A stretch of DNA of 64,000 nucleotides, from NCBI GenBank assembly GCA_025558095.1, contig JAIVFI010000045.1, positions 1-64,000 of the forward strand, in the 5' to 3' direction. The notes under the pieces are model-generated. The model did no database searches. It had not been told where the DNA came from and was given only the letters and a program-made list of their open reading frames with translations. Shown here in pieces: positions 8,550-17,102 of this stretch; positions within the stretch are counted from its first letter, which is position 1, and each line of letters begins with the position of its first letter. The translations under genes and the position numbers were made by a program. This DNA is from Hyaloraphidium curvatum. Taxonomy: Eukaryota; Monoblepharomycota; Hyaloraphidiomycetes; Hyaloraphidiales; Hyaloraphidiaceae.

Positions 8550-9827
8550 CTACTCCGCCACGTCCTGACACACGAGCTTGTGCGACGGCCAGTCCGCAAC
8601 TTGGCACTCCTTGGAGCAGTACCACGCGACGCGACACCGGGAGCACTTTCGCAGTTCCGAACCTTCCGAGGCCTTCCAAGCGCACCCGTTCCTGTCGCAT
8701 GACTCTTCCCGAGCCTGCCTATCGAACGCCTCCAAGTCCCTCCTCTCCTCCTCGGCGTTCTGCACCAGGACCTCGGGGAGCCTGGTCTCGGGGCGGTACA
8801 GCGCGGCTGCGCCGTCCGGGTGGGACAGGGCCGCGAGGTTCATGTACGCCGTGGACATCTCGGTGACGTCGCGCGCCAGCTCCTGCCGCGCGTCGTAGTC
8901 CGCGATGGACCGGGGGTAGAGGATGCGCCCGATCTTGGCCGCCAGGAACTTGTTGGCGGGGCGGTAACGATCGGTGTCGAAGTCCAGGTCCACGACGACG
9001 AGCCCCCGGGCTTCCCGGGCAGGGTCCGAGACGAGCCGCTTCCACCGGTCGGGGCGCTCCCGCGCGGCGTAGAGCACGAGCGTCATGGTGGCGTTCGCAA
9101 AGTGAAGAACCTCCTTCGGCGTGTCGGGCGAATGGAAGGCACCGGCTTCGTCGAGCAGGATGAAAATGTCGCAAATGTCGGCCGTGAGCATCAGCAACGC
9201 GTCCACGAAGTGCAGGTCCTGGGCCAGGCGCCGCCTCACCGCGGGGATGAGGGCCAGCTTCAGCAGCACTGCGAGCACGTAGTGAGCAGACGCATAAGGC
9301 ACTCGGACGAGGGCTTTGTTCATGCTCTCCATCCAGTTCGAAGGCGGGGTCCTTCCGTCGAAGACCGACACCCACGGCCTCGGCGGGTGTCTGGCGTCGG
9401 GCCAGCGCACCGCCGCGCAGAACAGAATGTCGGGATTCAGAGCCGCCAAGGCCACGGTGCGGATGTGGCGGTACGATCCAACAAAGGCGCGGTGGAGCAG
9501 CGCGGCAGCGGGACCCGTTTCGTCCGAACCGAAGCGGTCCTTGTCGCCAAGGAGCGCCTTGTGCGCTTCGATGAGGCACGTGTCGGCCGCGGCAACACGG
9601 TGAATGACGTCCCCCTCGCGGTCCGAAGCCTCGCGCATGGCGGCGGCGACCTCCCGGTGGAGCTGGCTCCCGTTTGCGAACGGAGCTTCTCGCAGGCGAG
9701 CCGCGGAGGCCGTCAGGTCGTCGAACACCGCGGCATACTCGCTCATCGCCGCCGTAAGCTCCGCCAAAGCGAGTGCCGCCTCCGGAGGGAGAGCCTGCTG
9801 CGAATCGGAGGCTGTCGTGTCGCTCAT
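8550..9827 (-). CDS. MYND-type zinc finger protein
   Basis: 425 residues, single exon. The last 40 residues contain a MYND finger: C-x4-C (CDRNGC) ... LRKCSRCRVAWYCSKECQ ... WPSHKLVC, i.e. the paired CxxC ... CxxxC ... HxxxC arrangement that binds two zinc ions and mediates protein-protein contacts. The N-terminal 370 residues are helical with no recognised domain (for example ADICDIFILLDEAG and FDTDRYRPANKFLAAKIG). Similar large helical-plus-MYND proteins form expanded families in many fungi; their partners are unknown. The start MSDTTASDSQQ is the first ATG of the frame. Confidence 0.8.
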   Translation of the reverse strand: MSDTTASDSQQALPPEAALALAELTAAMSEYAAVFDDLTASAARLREAPFANGSQLHREVAAAMREASDREGDVIHRVAAADTCLIEAHKALLGDKDRFGSDETGPAAALLHRAFVGSYRHIRTVALAALNPDILFCAAVRWPDARHPPRPWVSVFDGRTPPSNWMESMNKALVRVPYASAHYVLAVLLKLALIPAVRRRLAQDLHFVDALLMLTADICDIFILLDEAGAFHSPDTPKEVLHFANATMTLVLYAARERPDRWKRLVSDPAREARGLVVVDLDFDTDRYRPANKFLAAKIGRILYPRSIADYDARQELARDVTEMSTAYMNLAALSHPDGAAALYRPETRLPEVLVQNAEEERRDLEAFDRQAREESCDRNGCAWKASEGSELRKCSRCRVAWYCSKECQVADWPSHKLVCQDVAE

Positions 9828-9885
9828 TCTCCGTTGTTTACCGGCAAGGGCTTGACGCGTCGACTCGGGCGCTGCTTAGCTGGCG

Positions 9886-12318
9886 ATGTACGGCCGGCGT
9901 CGGGGCCGCCACGGCGTCGTCGGCCCGTTTTCCGGCGCACTCTTCCTGCTATGCGCGCTGCACGTGCGGGCGGGGCTGCCGGGACTCGGGCTGGCGGGCG
10001 TGGCGGGGCTGCCGGCGTTCGTCGCGTCGCAGGCGTTCGCGGCCGGCCTCGCCGTCCTCGCCCTGCTGGCCAGGAGCTATATCAGGCAGCTGAACTTGGG
10101 TTTCCGTCTGGCTGGAATGGCGTTGCTGGTCGGAGGCGTCGTGTTCAGCGCCCTCTTGCTGCCTATGGCCCACTGGGCGGCAAGGACCACGGGAGACACC
10201 GCCGACGTGCTGTTTGCCGACGAGGGCGCGACCCCGTTGCGGAGGTTGAAGAGCTCCTTCTTGAACGCGGTTGACGCGTCCCTCGCGATCGACGGCGCGT
10301 TGGCGGCTGTTGTCTTGGTGCTCCTCCTCCGCGACCTGCGGAACGTGCTCGGCGGGCGGTTCTTCCTGGAAAACCACAACAGTCCTCGATTTCTTGGTCT
10401 TCGGACTCCGCACCTTATTGCGCTCAGTCTGCTTGGCCTCCTTTTGGGCGCGCGTTGGCCGGCCCCGGATCCGAAGCTGCAGTCTCCCCTGCTCCTGGTC
10501 TTCAAAGGCGCCGCGGGCCAGTCTTCCGAGGACGTCGTGTCGTCGTTCGCCACCTCGATCGCTGACGCTGACGGACCCGTGGATTTCTTTTCCCTGCGCC
10601 ACGGCGCCGTGCCCCTCCCCCAAGAAATGCTGGACTCGCTCGCCCGCACCCGCAAGCGCTGGCTCTCCCTCGGCCGCACCCGCCCGCACGTCGTGCTGGT
10701 CCTCGTGGAATCCGTCGGGGCCCTGAACCTGCTCCCCGGCGGGCGGTGGGACCGGGAGCTGACCCCAAACATGTTCGCGTTCGCCGCCGAGGGTGCGCTC
10801 TTCCCGGCCGTCTACTCGCCCTTCCCCGCGACCATCAGGTCGCACGTGAGCATCATGACGGGCGGCTACGTGCTCACGTGGGGATCCGTCTACAAGGATC
10901 TGGGCCGCGAGTTCCTCGGCCCCACGATCCCGTCGACCTTCCGCGGCAAGGGATACAGGACCGCCTTCTTCTCGAGCGGCTACATGGACAGCGAAAACTC
11001 GGACGGCTACTACCGCGGGCTCGGCTTCGAAGAGCTGTTTTTCCCCGAGGAGCTCCCGCCCGACGACAAGAAGCGCCTCGAGATTTCGAGCTGGGGCATC
11101 GAGGAAGGGCACGTCGCGGACCGCGCGCTGGAGTGGCTGCTCGCGGACTCGGGGTCGCCGGCGCTCCTGGTGTGGAACCTCAACACCCCGCACCACCCGT
11201 ACCTTATCCCCGGCACCGCGGAGCCGTACGAGAAGGGCGCGGACGACAGGAGCAAGCACCGCTCGGCCATGCACCACGTCGACGCCGTGCTGGGCGACTT
11301 TGCCCGGCGGCTCAAGGACGCCGGGTTGGACAACACGGTCGTGGCGCTGGTCGGGGACCACGGCGAGGCCTTCGGCATCGAGCACGCGGGCAACTTCCTG
11401 CACCGCTCCTCGCTGTACGAGGAGAACGTGCGCTCCTTCGCCGTGCTCACCCACCTCGGCGGCGCCCTCGCCGGCAGCCCCGCGGTGGGCGACTTCCCCG
11501 TCGGCAACGGCGCGCTGCTGCCCACCCTCGCCGAGATGGCCGACGGCCGCCCCCGCGCGGGCTCGCTGTTCGCACCGCGGGCGCGGATCCTGTACTTCTT
11601 CAAGAACGCGGGGACGCAGCAGGTCGGGCTCCGGGACGGGGGGTGGAAGTTCGTCGCGGACCAGATGAAGGGCGGCGCGGTGCGGCTGTACAAGCTCGAC
11701 GCGGACCCGGAGTTCGTCCCCGCGTACCCGTCGCTGCCGCCGGAGGAGGACAAGGTGGCCCGCGCGGACGCCTGCGAGACCGAGGACGTCTCGGCGCGCT
11801 ACCCGGAGCTGGCGGCCGAGTACCTGGACCTGTGCAGGAGGTGGCTTGCCGCGGCCCAGAACGCGTGGGCGTCGCGGCTGCGCGGGAACACGGCGGAGGA
11901 CGTGGTGCGCGCGGAGGACCTGCTGGAGCCCGGGCCCAAGAGGATCGCGGTGGGGCACATGGAGGGCGGGGCGGGCTCGGACGAGGAGGACGAGGATGAA
12001 GAAGACGAGGACGAGGACGACGAAGACGACGACGGGGAGACTTTCGTGCCCAGCCTCGACGCCACCATCTCGGTCTCGGCCAAGCCGGCGATCTGGACCA
12101 AGAACGTGGCGTGGATCGAGGACACCAACGTCGTCTACGCCTTCCGCGGGCCGGAGGGGGAGGAGCGGAACGTGAGCTTCGTGCACAGCAGCGAGTGGAT
12201 GGACACGTACCTCTACCCGGCGGCGTCGCTGGACGGGATGCGGGAGGGGAGGTGGGAGGTGGTGCTCTGGCAGGGGGAGAGGAGGCTCTTGGGGATGAAC
12301 TTTACCGTGGTGGCGTGA
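9886..12318 (+). CDS. Membrane LTA-synthase-like phosphotransferase/sulfatase
   Basis: 810 residues in one exon. Four to five hydrophobic segments lie in the first 200 residues. An alkaline-phosphatase-superfamily catalytic domain follows: VVLVLVESVGALN (about 269-281, metal ligand), FPATIRSHVSIMTGG (nucleophile region, Thr or Ser), LNTPHHPY, and GDHGEAFGIEHAG (metal-binding DH pair). This architecture matches bacterial LtaS/OpgB-type phosphoglycerol transferases and related eukaryotic sulfatase-like proteins, which act on lipid head groups or sulfate esters on the extracytoplasmic side. After the catalytic domain come an acidic run (EEDEDEEDEDEDDEDDD, about 705-721) and a beta-rich tail. Substrate and orientation are inferred. 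It lies 240 bp upstream of the sheath gene. Confidence 0.78.
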   Translation: MYGRRRGRHGVVGPFSGALFLLCALHVRAGLPGLGLAGVAGLPAFVASQAFAAGLAVLALLARSYIRQLNLGFRLAGMALLVGGVVFSALLLPMAHWAARTTGDTADVLFADEGATPLRRLKSSFLNAVDASLAIDGALAAVVLVLLLRDLRNVLGGRFFLENHNSPRFLGLRTPHLIALSLLGLLLGARWPAPDPKLQSPLLLVFKGAAGQSSEDVVSSFATSIADADGPVDFFSLRHGAVPLPQEMLDSLARTRKRWLSLGRTRPHVVLVLVESVGALNLLPGGRWDRELTPNMFAFAAEGALFPAVYSPFPATIRSHVSIMTGGYVLTWGSVYKDLGREFLGPTIPSTFRGKGYRTAFFSSGYMDSENSDGYYRGLGFEELFFPEELPPDDKKRLEISSWGIEEGHVADRALEWLLADSGSPALLVWNLNTPHHPYLIPGTAEPYEKGADDRSKHRSAMHHVDAVLGDFARRLKDAGLDNTVVALVGDHGEAFGIEHAGNFLHRSSLYEENVRSFAVLTHLGGALAGSPAVGDFPVGNGALLPTLAEMADGRPRAGSLFAPRARILYFFKNAGTQQVGLRDGGWKFVADQMKGGAVRLYKLDADPEFVPAYPSLPPEEDKVARADACETEDVSARYPELAAEYLDLCRRWLAAAQNAWASRLRGNTAEDVVRAEDLLEPGPKRIAVGHMEGGAGSDEEDEDEEDEDEDDEDDDGETFVPSLDATISVSAKPAIWTKNVAWIEDTNVVYAFRGPEGEERNVSFVHSSEWMDTYLYPAASLDGMREGRWEVVLWQGERRLLGMNFTVVA

Positions 12319-12497
12319 CGACCTCTTTCATGGTTGGTCTTTCTCTATCTGGGAACGAAAATGTCTTTCTTCAGCACTCCTTGTGCGACACGCGCGAGCT
12401 TCCCGCGCCGACGTCCGATCTACTAGGCACCACCTGCCATCCGGAGCTGGTCGATACGGCTGCACGTGTTGCAGTAGTACAAATGCCGATCTGCCCA

Positions 12498-12540
12498 GTG
12501 AGTGTCCTCGATCGCGCGACCCGTGCCCCGGCATAAGCAG
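12498..12540 (+). other. Possible 43-nt intron at the 5' end of the sheath gene
   Basis: The sequence begins GTGAGTGT and ends GCATAAGCAG, matching local splice consensus. Removing it joins ATG CCG ATC TGC CCA (12483-12497) in frame to ACT CTC GCC at 12541, which runs straight into the sheath protein and adds 11 N-terminal residues. A one-in-three chance of matching phase makes this suggestive only. The alternative is simple initiation at 12559 with this stretch in the 5' UTR. Confidence 0.35.
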
Positions 12541-12558
12541 ACTCTCGCCCGCAACAGC

Positions 12559-14106
12559 ATGCCCAGCACCCTCAAGACCCCGGGCGTCTACATCGTCGAG
12601 AAGAACGCCTTTCCCAGCGCGGTGGTGGAGGTGGCCACCGCGGTGCCGGCCTTCGTCGGCTGGACCGAGCGGGCCGACAACCGGGGCACCTCGCTGCACC
12701 AGACGCCGTGGCCCATCTCGTCGATGGCGGAGTTTAGGACGTACTTTGGCGACGCGCCCACGGCCGGACACGTGCGCTTCACGCTCGCGCCTGCCGGCGG
12801 CACGGGCGACGCCGCACAGCCGCTGTGGGCGCGCGACGCGGCGCCGCTGGTGCTCGGCCGCACCGCATGCACCCTGCGGCAGACCGGCGGACGCTACCTG
12901 CTGTACCGTGCGATCGCGCTGTTCTTCCGCAACGGCGGGGGCCGCTGCTACGTCGTGTCGGCCGGGCCGTACGGCGACCTGGTGAACGCCGCCGCGCTCA
13001 CCGCCGGCGTGGACGCGCTGCAACGGGAGATGGAGCCCACGCTGCTCGTGATTCCCGAGGCCGTGCTGCTCCCGCAGTCCGACTGCGGGCAGCTGCAGCG
13101 GGCGATGCTGGCGCACTGCGGTTCCACGATGAAGAACCGCGTTGCCATCCTGGACGTGTGGGAGGGCTATCGCCCCCGCAGCGAAGACGGCGACGTGGTG
13201 GCCGCCTTCCGCGACGGCGTGGGCAGCGACTTCCTCGCCTTCGGGGCGGCGTATTACCCCTGGCTCAACACCGACCTGGTGGGCGCGCTGGAGCTCTCCC
13301 ACCGCCAGCTCGCGGCGGGCGACAGCCTGGACACCCTCATCGCCTGCCTGCACGAAGAAATCGCCTCGGACCCTTTGATCGACTCTGCAAAGAAGCCGGA
13401 CCTGGTGGCCTGGGTGGACAAGCTGAAGACCGTCACCGACGAGGCCGAAACCGCCACCTTGGTGAGGACAGTGCTCACCTTCAGCCCCGCGTTCGAGACC
13501 CTGCTCTCCGAGATGGCCAGGCGCCTGAACCTGCTGGCGCCGGCCGCGGCGCTGGCCGGCGTCTACACGATGGTGGACAGCAGCCGCGGCGTGTGGACGG
13601 CGCCCGCCAACGTGAGCCTCTCCAGTGTGATCAGCCCGGCCGTGCCCCTGTCGTCCGAAGAGCAAGAGGACCTGAACGTCACAATTACCGGCAAGTCGGT
13701 CAACGCCATCCGCAGCCTCGTCGGCGGGGGCGTGCTGGTGTGGGGTGCCCGCACCCTGGACGGCAACTCCCCGGACTGGCGCTACGTGAGCGTTCGACGC
13801 ACGATGATCATGCTGGAGGAGTCGATCAGGCTCGCCGCCGCGACCATGGTCTTCGAGCCCAACGAGGTCAACACCTGGACGACGGTGAAGTCGATGGTCG
13901 CCAACTTCCTCACCGGCGTGTGGAAGCGCGGCGGCCTGGCCGGCGCCGTGGCCGAAGACGCCTTCGGCGTGCGGGTGGGGCTGGGCGAGACAATGACGCC
14001 CCAGGACGTGCTGGAGGGCGTCATGCGGGTGACGGTGCTCCTCGCGGTGCAGCGGCCGGCGGAGTTCATGGAGGTGACGTTTCAGCAGCAGATGCAGAAA
14101 GGGTGA
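12559..14106 (+). CDS. Contractile injection system / phage tail sheath protein
   Basis: 515 residues, no internal stop. The protein opens with MPSTLKTPGVYIVEKNAFP and AVPAFVGWTE, the N-terminal arm of tail-sheath proteins. The C-terminal half has the full sheath core: GVWTAPANVSLSSVI, LNVTITGKSVNAIR, GVLVWGARTLDGNS, WRYVSVRRTMIMLEESI, VFEPNEVNTWTTV, FLTGVWKRGGLAG and PAEFMEVTFQQQM. This is the extracellular-injection-system (Afp/PVC/MAC-like, T4-type) form rather than a T6SS TssB/TssC pair. In bacteria it polymerises around an inner tube and contracts. No tube, baseplate, spike or ATPase gene is nearby, and both flanks are fungal. There is no Shine-Dalgarno sequence before the ATG. An intact lone copy suggests horizontal transfer followed by retention for some new role. 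Confidence 0.88.
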   Translation: MPSTLKTPGVYIVEKNAFPSAVVEVATAVPAFVGWTERADNRGTSLHQTPWPISSMAEFRTYFGDAPTAGHVRFTLAPAGGTGDAAQPLWARDAAPLVLGRTACTLRQTGGRYLLYRAIALFFRNGGGRCYVVSAGPYGDLVNAAALTAGVDALQREMEPTLLVIPEAVLLPQSDCGQLQRAMLAHCGSTMKNRVAILDVWEGYRPRSEDGDVVAAFRDGVGSDFLAFGAAYYPWLNTDLVGALELSHRQLAAGDSLDTLIACLHEEIASDPLIDSAKKPDLVAWVDKLKTVTDEAETATLVRTVLTFSPAFETLLSEMARRLNLLAPAAALAGVYTMVDSSRGVWTAPANVSLSSVISPAVPLSSEEQEDLNVTITGKSVNAIRSLVGGGVLVWGARTLDGNSPDWRYVSVRRTMIMLEESIRLAAATMVFEPNEVNTWTTVKSMVANFLTGVWKRGGLAGAVAEDAFGVRVGLGETMTPQDVLEGVMRVTVLLAVQRPAEFMEVTFQQQMQKG

Positions 14107-14195
14107 GGATGACAGGATGGCTGCGGGCACCCGGATGGGCGTGGCGTAGTATCCATACGTCCCGTCGCTGCGGACACTTCCGTCGACCCCGATCC

Positions 14196-14500
14196 ATGAG
14201 AACCCTGCGATGGAAGCCCCCGCACCGATCGGAAGTGAAAGTACTGCTGGCTGCCGGTGTGGCCATCGCACTGCTGGTCTACGGGCTCACCGGGATGCTG
14301 GTCCGGGTGCTCGGGGTCAGTCACTTCCCCTGCACTGTGGCTGAACCTCGAGCCTCATCGCGCTGAAGGCCGACCGCTGGCATCTGCAGCCCGACCTGGG
14401 CTTCGGCGGCCCGGTCGCGCGCAGCATCCAAATCGATGCACCCGACCCGTCACCGATGTGGACCGTGATTTCCAGCTTTCGGCTGAGGCACGCCCGTGTC
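14196..14500 (+). pseudogene. Relic of a small bacterial-type membrane protein
   Basis: Ninety bases after the sheath stop, an ATG opens a 56-residue frame with a basic start (MRTLRWKPPHRSE) and one transmembrane helix (VLLAAGVAIALLVYGLTGML). Just as it stops, another frame becomes protein-like (SLIALKADRWHLQPDLGFGG, then PVARSIQIDAP). Joined, these would resemble a single-pass periplasmic-facing protein broken by a frameshift. No family was recognised. Its position suggests it arrived with the sheath gene and has decayed, but independent origin is possible. Confidence 0.35.
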
Positions 14501-14752
14501 CCACCTCAGCTCATCGGCAGCCTTACGCTCATACAGTACCAGAACCGAGTTTGTCCGACTGTTCACGGCTGCGTAGTGCGTTGTCGTGAAGTCCGTCCCC
14601 TTGTTCGCCGACACCCAGAGCCCTCGTTGCCAAACGTGCTATCTCTTCGGACCTCGATAACTCTGCTTATTGGTGCGGAATGGGTCTGATAGCTTTTGGC
14701 TCGGACCTCGGATCGAGTCGTCTTTGTTCGGTCGCACCGCTTTTTTGGATCT
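14501..14752. other. Intergenic spacer
   Basis: AT-richer than its surroundings and carrying no recognised feature. It includes the 3' side of the ceramidase gene, which is transcribed leftwards and stops at 14753. Confidence 0.4.
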
Positions 14753-16945
14753 CTACCCCTCTTCCTCATAGGACGCTTCACCATCCGAACCATCATCGTC
14801 CCCCTTTCCCTCATACTCAACTGCACGGCTCGGAAGCACCTCAAACTGCCTGCTCGCCCCCTCCCATTCCCTCATCCCCCTGAGCCCCTTGGCCACCCCC
14901 CTCGCGCGGAACCTGTACTCCCCCCCCTCCGTCCCCCTCGCCACGGTCCACCTGCATACATGCTTGGACGCCGCCACCCCGTGCCGCCGCCACTCGAACG
15001 CCGTGTCGGGGTGGTCGTCGTCCAGCGCGGGCATCCACCCCGAGGCCGTCCGCCGCTCGACGAGGCAGTACCACGGCACCCTGTCAAACGCGTTGTTGGG
15101 GTGCGAACCGACAAAGACGGCCTCGGCGGCGGTACCGGCCGCGATCCGGCGGGCAGGCTGCTTGCCGACGTCGCCGTACCCGGTTCCGATCGCGGGGGCG
15201 TCGAGCACCACCTGCCCCCGTAGGAACACCCTGTTCAGATCACCGAGCCCCATGGCCGGCGGCCTGGCCGCATCGGGGAGCGCTCCCGGCGGCGCCCCGC
15301 GCGCCACGTGCGCCGCGACCTTCGAAAATTCCAGCTGCGCGGCCTCGAGCTGGTCTGGCCCGAAATGCGTGCTCGCGCCCTCGTACTCCTGCGCGCCGTA
15401 CTCCTCCCGTGTGGTCATGTACCCCGCGTAGGCGTTGGACACGCACGCGAGCTCGACCCTGGCCACACCGTGCCGCCGCGCGGCGGCGAGGATAGTTTTG
15501 CGGAGGCGGGCGCCGGCGACGGTGGTCACCTCGAAGGGCAGCGCGGCGATGGCCAGGGCGCCGATGCGGACGACCTGCACGGGTAGCACGCGCGGGGTGA
15601 GGGGGAACTTGCGGAGGAAGGAGGCCTCGCCGGTCGCGAGCACGATCTGCTTGGGGCCCTGGCACCGCTTGAGCGCCTTGGAGACGGGCTTCTGGGTGAG
15701 CAGACTGCCGACCCCGCGGAAGAGGCCCGACCAGATCTTGGAGGCCCGGCTGGTGATGTCGCCTTCGGGGATGAGCAGGAGGCCGCGGCCGTCTTCGGTG
15801 CCGGTGTACATGGCGCTACCGACGGCTGCGCTGCAGGTTGTGCGGCCGCCGGGGAGGGACACGTTGGCGAAATCGACGTAGCGCAGCGCGGACGCCACGG
15901 GCCCGTCGAGCTCCTCCGTCGCGGCGCGCAGGGCGGAGAGGGCCAGCTCGAACTGGCGCTTGCCGGCGGTGCGCATCGCCTCTGAGTCCCGCCTGCCGTT
16001 GGGGCCGACGAACTCGCCGCGCCCCTCGCCCCCCGAGCCCGGCTTGTCCAGCAGGTTGGGGCTGACGTCGCCCGAATCCGACTGGCCGAAAGCGGCCACG
16101 TAGCTTGAGCCCTTGTGCTGCTCGAGCAGCCACTCGGCGTACCCCTTGTTGTCGCCGGTGATGAGGCGATGGGCGCTCGAATACGAGGTCGGGTGCAGAG
16201 GGAAGAAGTTGAGCGACCCGATCTCCTTCTCCCTGCCGCCGCGGCCCCGCCGCACGAACCGCAGCAGCGTCATGCGCGTGTTGACGGGCTCGAAGCCGGG
16301 CTGCCTGGCCTCCGGGTCCCGCGCCTGGGCCGTGGCCGCCCGGTTGCGCTGGAGGACGCCCGGGCGGGTCCTTGCCTCGCCGACAAACACCCTCCCCGGG
16401 GCTGCCCCGGCGTCCGCCCGGGCGATCGCGTCGACCACGCCGGCCACGATGCGCTCGTAATGCGGGCGGCTGAAGCCGCCGATCGTCAGGTCGTACAGCA
16501 GCCACCCCTGGTAACCGCCGGGGCCGAGGTGCGTGTGCGTCGCGTGCAGCACGACGTTGTCCTCGCCGTACCGGCCGTCGGCGAACCGCGCCGTCAGCGC
16601 CCGCAGCACGCCGTCGCGGAGCACCTGCGAGAAGCCCCACAGGTCCGCGACGACGAACGCGACGCGTCCGCCCGCGCCGCCGACCACGAACGCGCGCGCC
16701 CACAGCCGCTGCTCGATGCCCGCGCCCGTCTGCGCGCTCTGCGCATAGCCCTGGAAAACCACCTCGGCGGGCGGGCCGGTTATGTCGGCCTTGCCGACGC
16801 CGACAGAGAGCGCGTCGCCGGGCACCGTGCACACGAGGGTCGCGAGGGCAAACGCCGCCGCGGAAATCCCCAGAAGCGGAACACAAAAGCTCCGATGCCG
16901 CAGTCTGGGACTCGGCCCGAACCGGGGCTGCGAGGCTCTGTCCAT
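14753..16945 (-). CDS. Neutral ceramidase
   Basis: 730 residues in one exon. It hydrolyses ceramide to sphingosine and fatty acid. Family signatures: VGVGKADITGPPAEVVFQGY after the signal anchor, the zinc motif HTHLGPGGY, the active-site stretch QSDSGDVSPN (nucleophilic Ser within GDVSPN), RFPLTPRVLPVQVVRIG-type core strands, and the conserved NAYAGYMTTREEY/YEGASTHFGP block. A C-terminal immunoglobulin-like domain ends with an acidic tail. A basic start followed by a hydrophobic segment (about residues 20-40) predicts secretion or a type II membrane anchor. The ATG at 16945 gives the best signal anchor; an in-frame ATG at 17062 would add 39 residues without clear purpose. Confidence 0.9.
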   Translation of the reverse strand: MDRASQPRFGPSPRLRHRSFCVPLLGISAAAFALATLVCTVPGDALSVGVGKADITGPPAEVVFQGYAQSAQTGAGIEQRLWARAFVVGGAGGRVAFVVADLWGFSQVLRDGVLRALTARFADGRYGEDNVVLHATHTHLGPGGYQGWLLYDLTIGGFSRPHYERIVAGVVDAIARADAGAAPGRVFVGEARTRPGVLQRNRAATAQARDPEARQPGFEPVNTRMTLLRFVRRGRGGREKEIGSLNFFPLHPTSYSSAHRLITGDNKGYAEWLLEQHKGSSYVAAFGQSDSGDVSPNLLDKPGSGGEGRGEFVGPNGRRDSEAMRTAGKRQFELALSALRAATEELDGPVASALRYVDFANVSLPGGRTTCSAAVGSAMYTGTEDGRGLLLIPEGDITSRASKIWSGLFRGVGSLLTQKPVSKALKRCQGPKQIVLATGEASFLRKFPLTPRVLPVQVVRIGALAIAALPFEVTTVAGARLRKTILAAARRHGVARVELACVSNAYAGYMTTREEYGAQEYEGASTHFGPDQLEAAQLEFSKVAAHVARGAPPGALPDAARPPAMGLGDLNRVFLRGQVVLDAPAIGTGYGDVGKQPARRIAAGTAAEAVFVGSHPNNAFDRVPWYCLVERRTASGWMPALDDDHPDTAFEWRRHGVAASKHVCRWTVARGTEGGEYRFRARGVAKGLRGMREWEGASRQFEVLPSRAVEYEGKGDDDGSDGEASYEEEG

Positions 16946-17016
16946 GTTCGAGCGGCTTCGAGTGTTCGGAGAGACGACGGGTCCTCCGAAAAGCTCATCC
17001 GCAAAACCGTTCAGTG

Positions 17017-17038
17017 GTATGCCGGCCGGAGCCGCACT
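17017..17038 (+). repeat. 22-nt dispersed repeat, copy 1
   Basis: The block beginning GTATGCCGGCCGGAGCC occurs here and again, identical over 22 bases and on the same strand, at 37783-37804. This copy lies about 75 bp upstream of the ceramidase start. A chance repeat of this length within 64 kb is unlikely, so it could be a shared regulatory site or a fragment of a dispersed element. Confidence 0.5.
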
Positions 17039-17102
17039 CCAGCCTACCCGCTCTTCCATCAATGCCCGACCTTACATATCTCGATGTAGCCAGTTCTTGC
17101 GT

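Noticed and set aside
12559-14106. Prophage or bacterial contamination as the explanation for the sheath gene
   Set aside because: No other phage or injection-system gene, no integrase and no attachment repeats are present, and eukaryotic genes with spliceosomal introns lie on the same continuous sequence. Misassembly cannot be fully excluded without reads.
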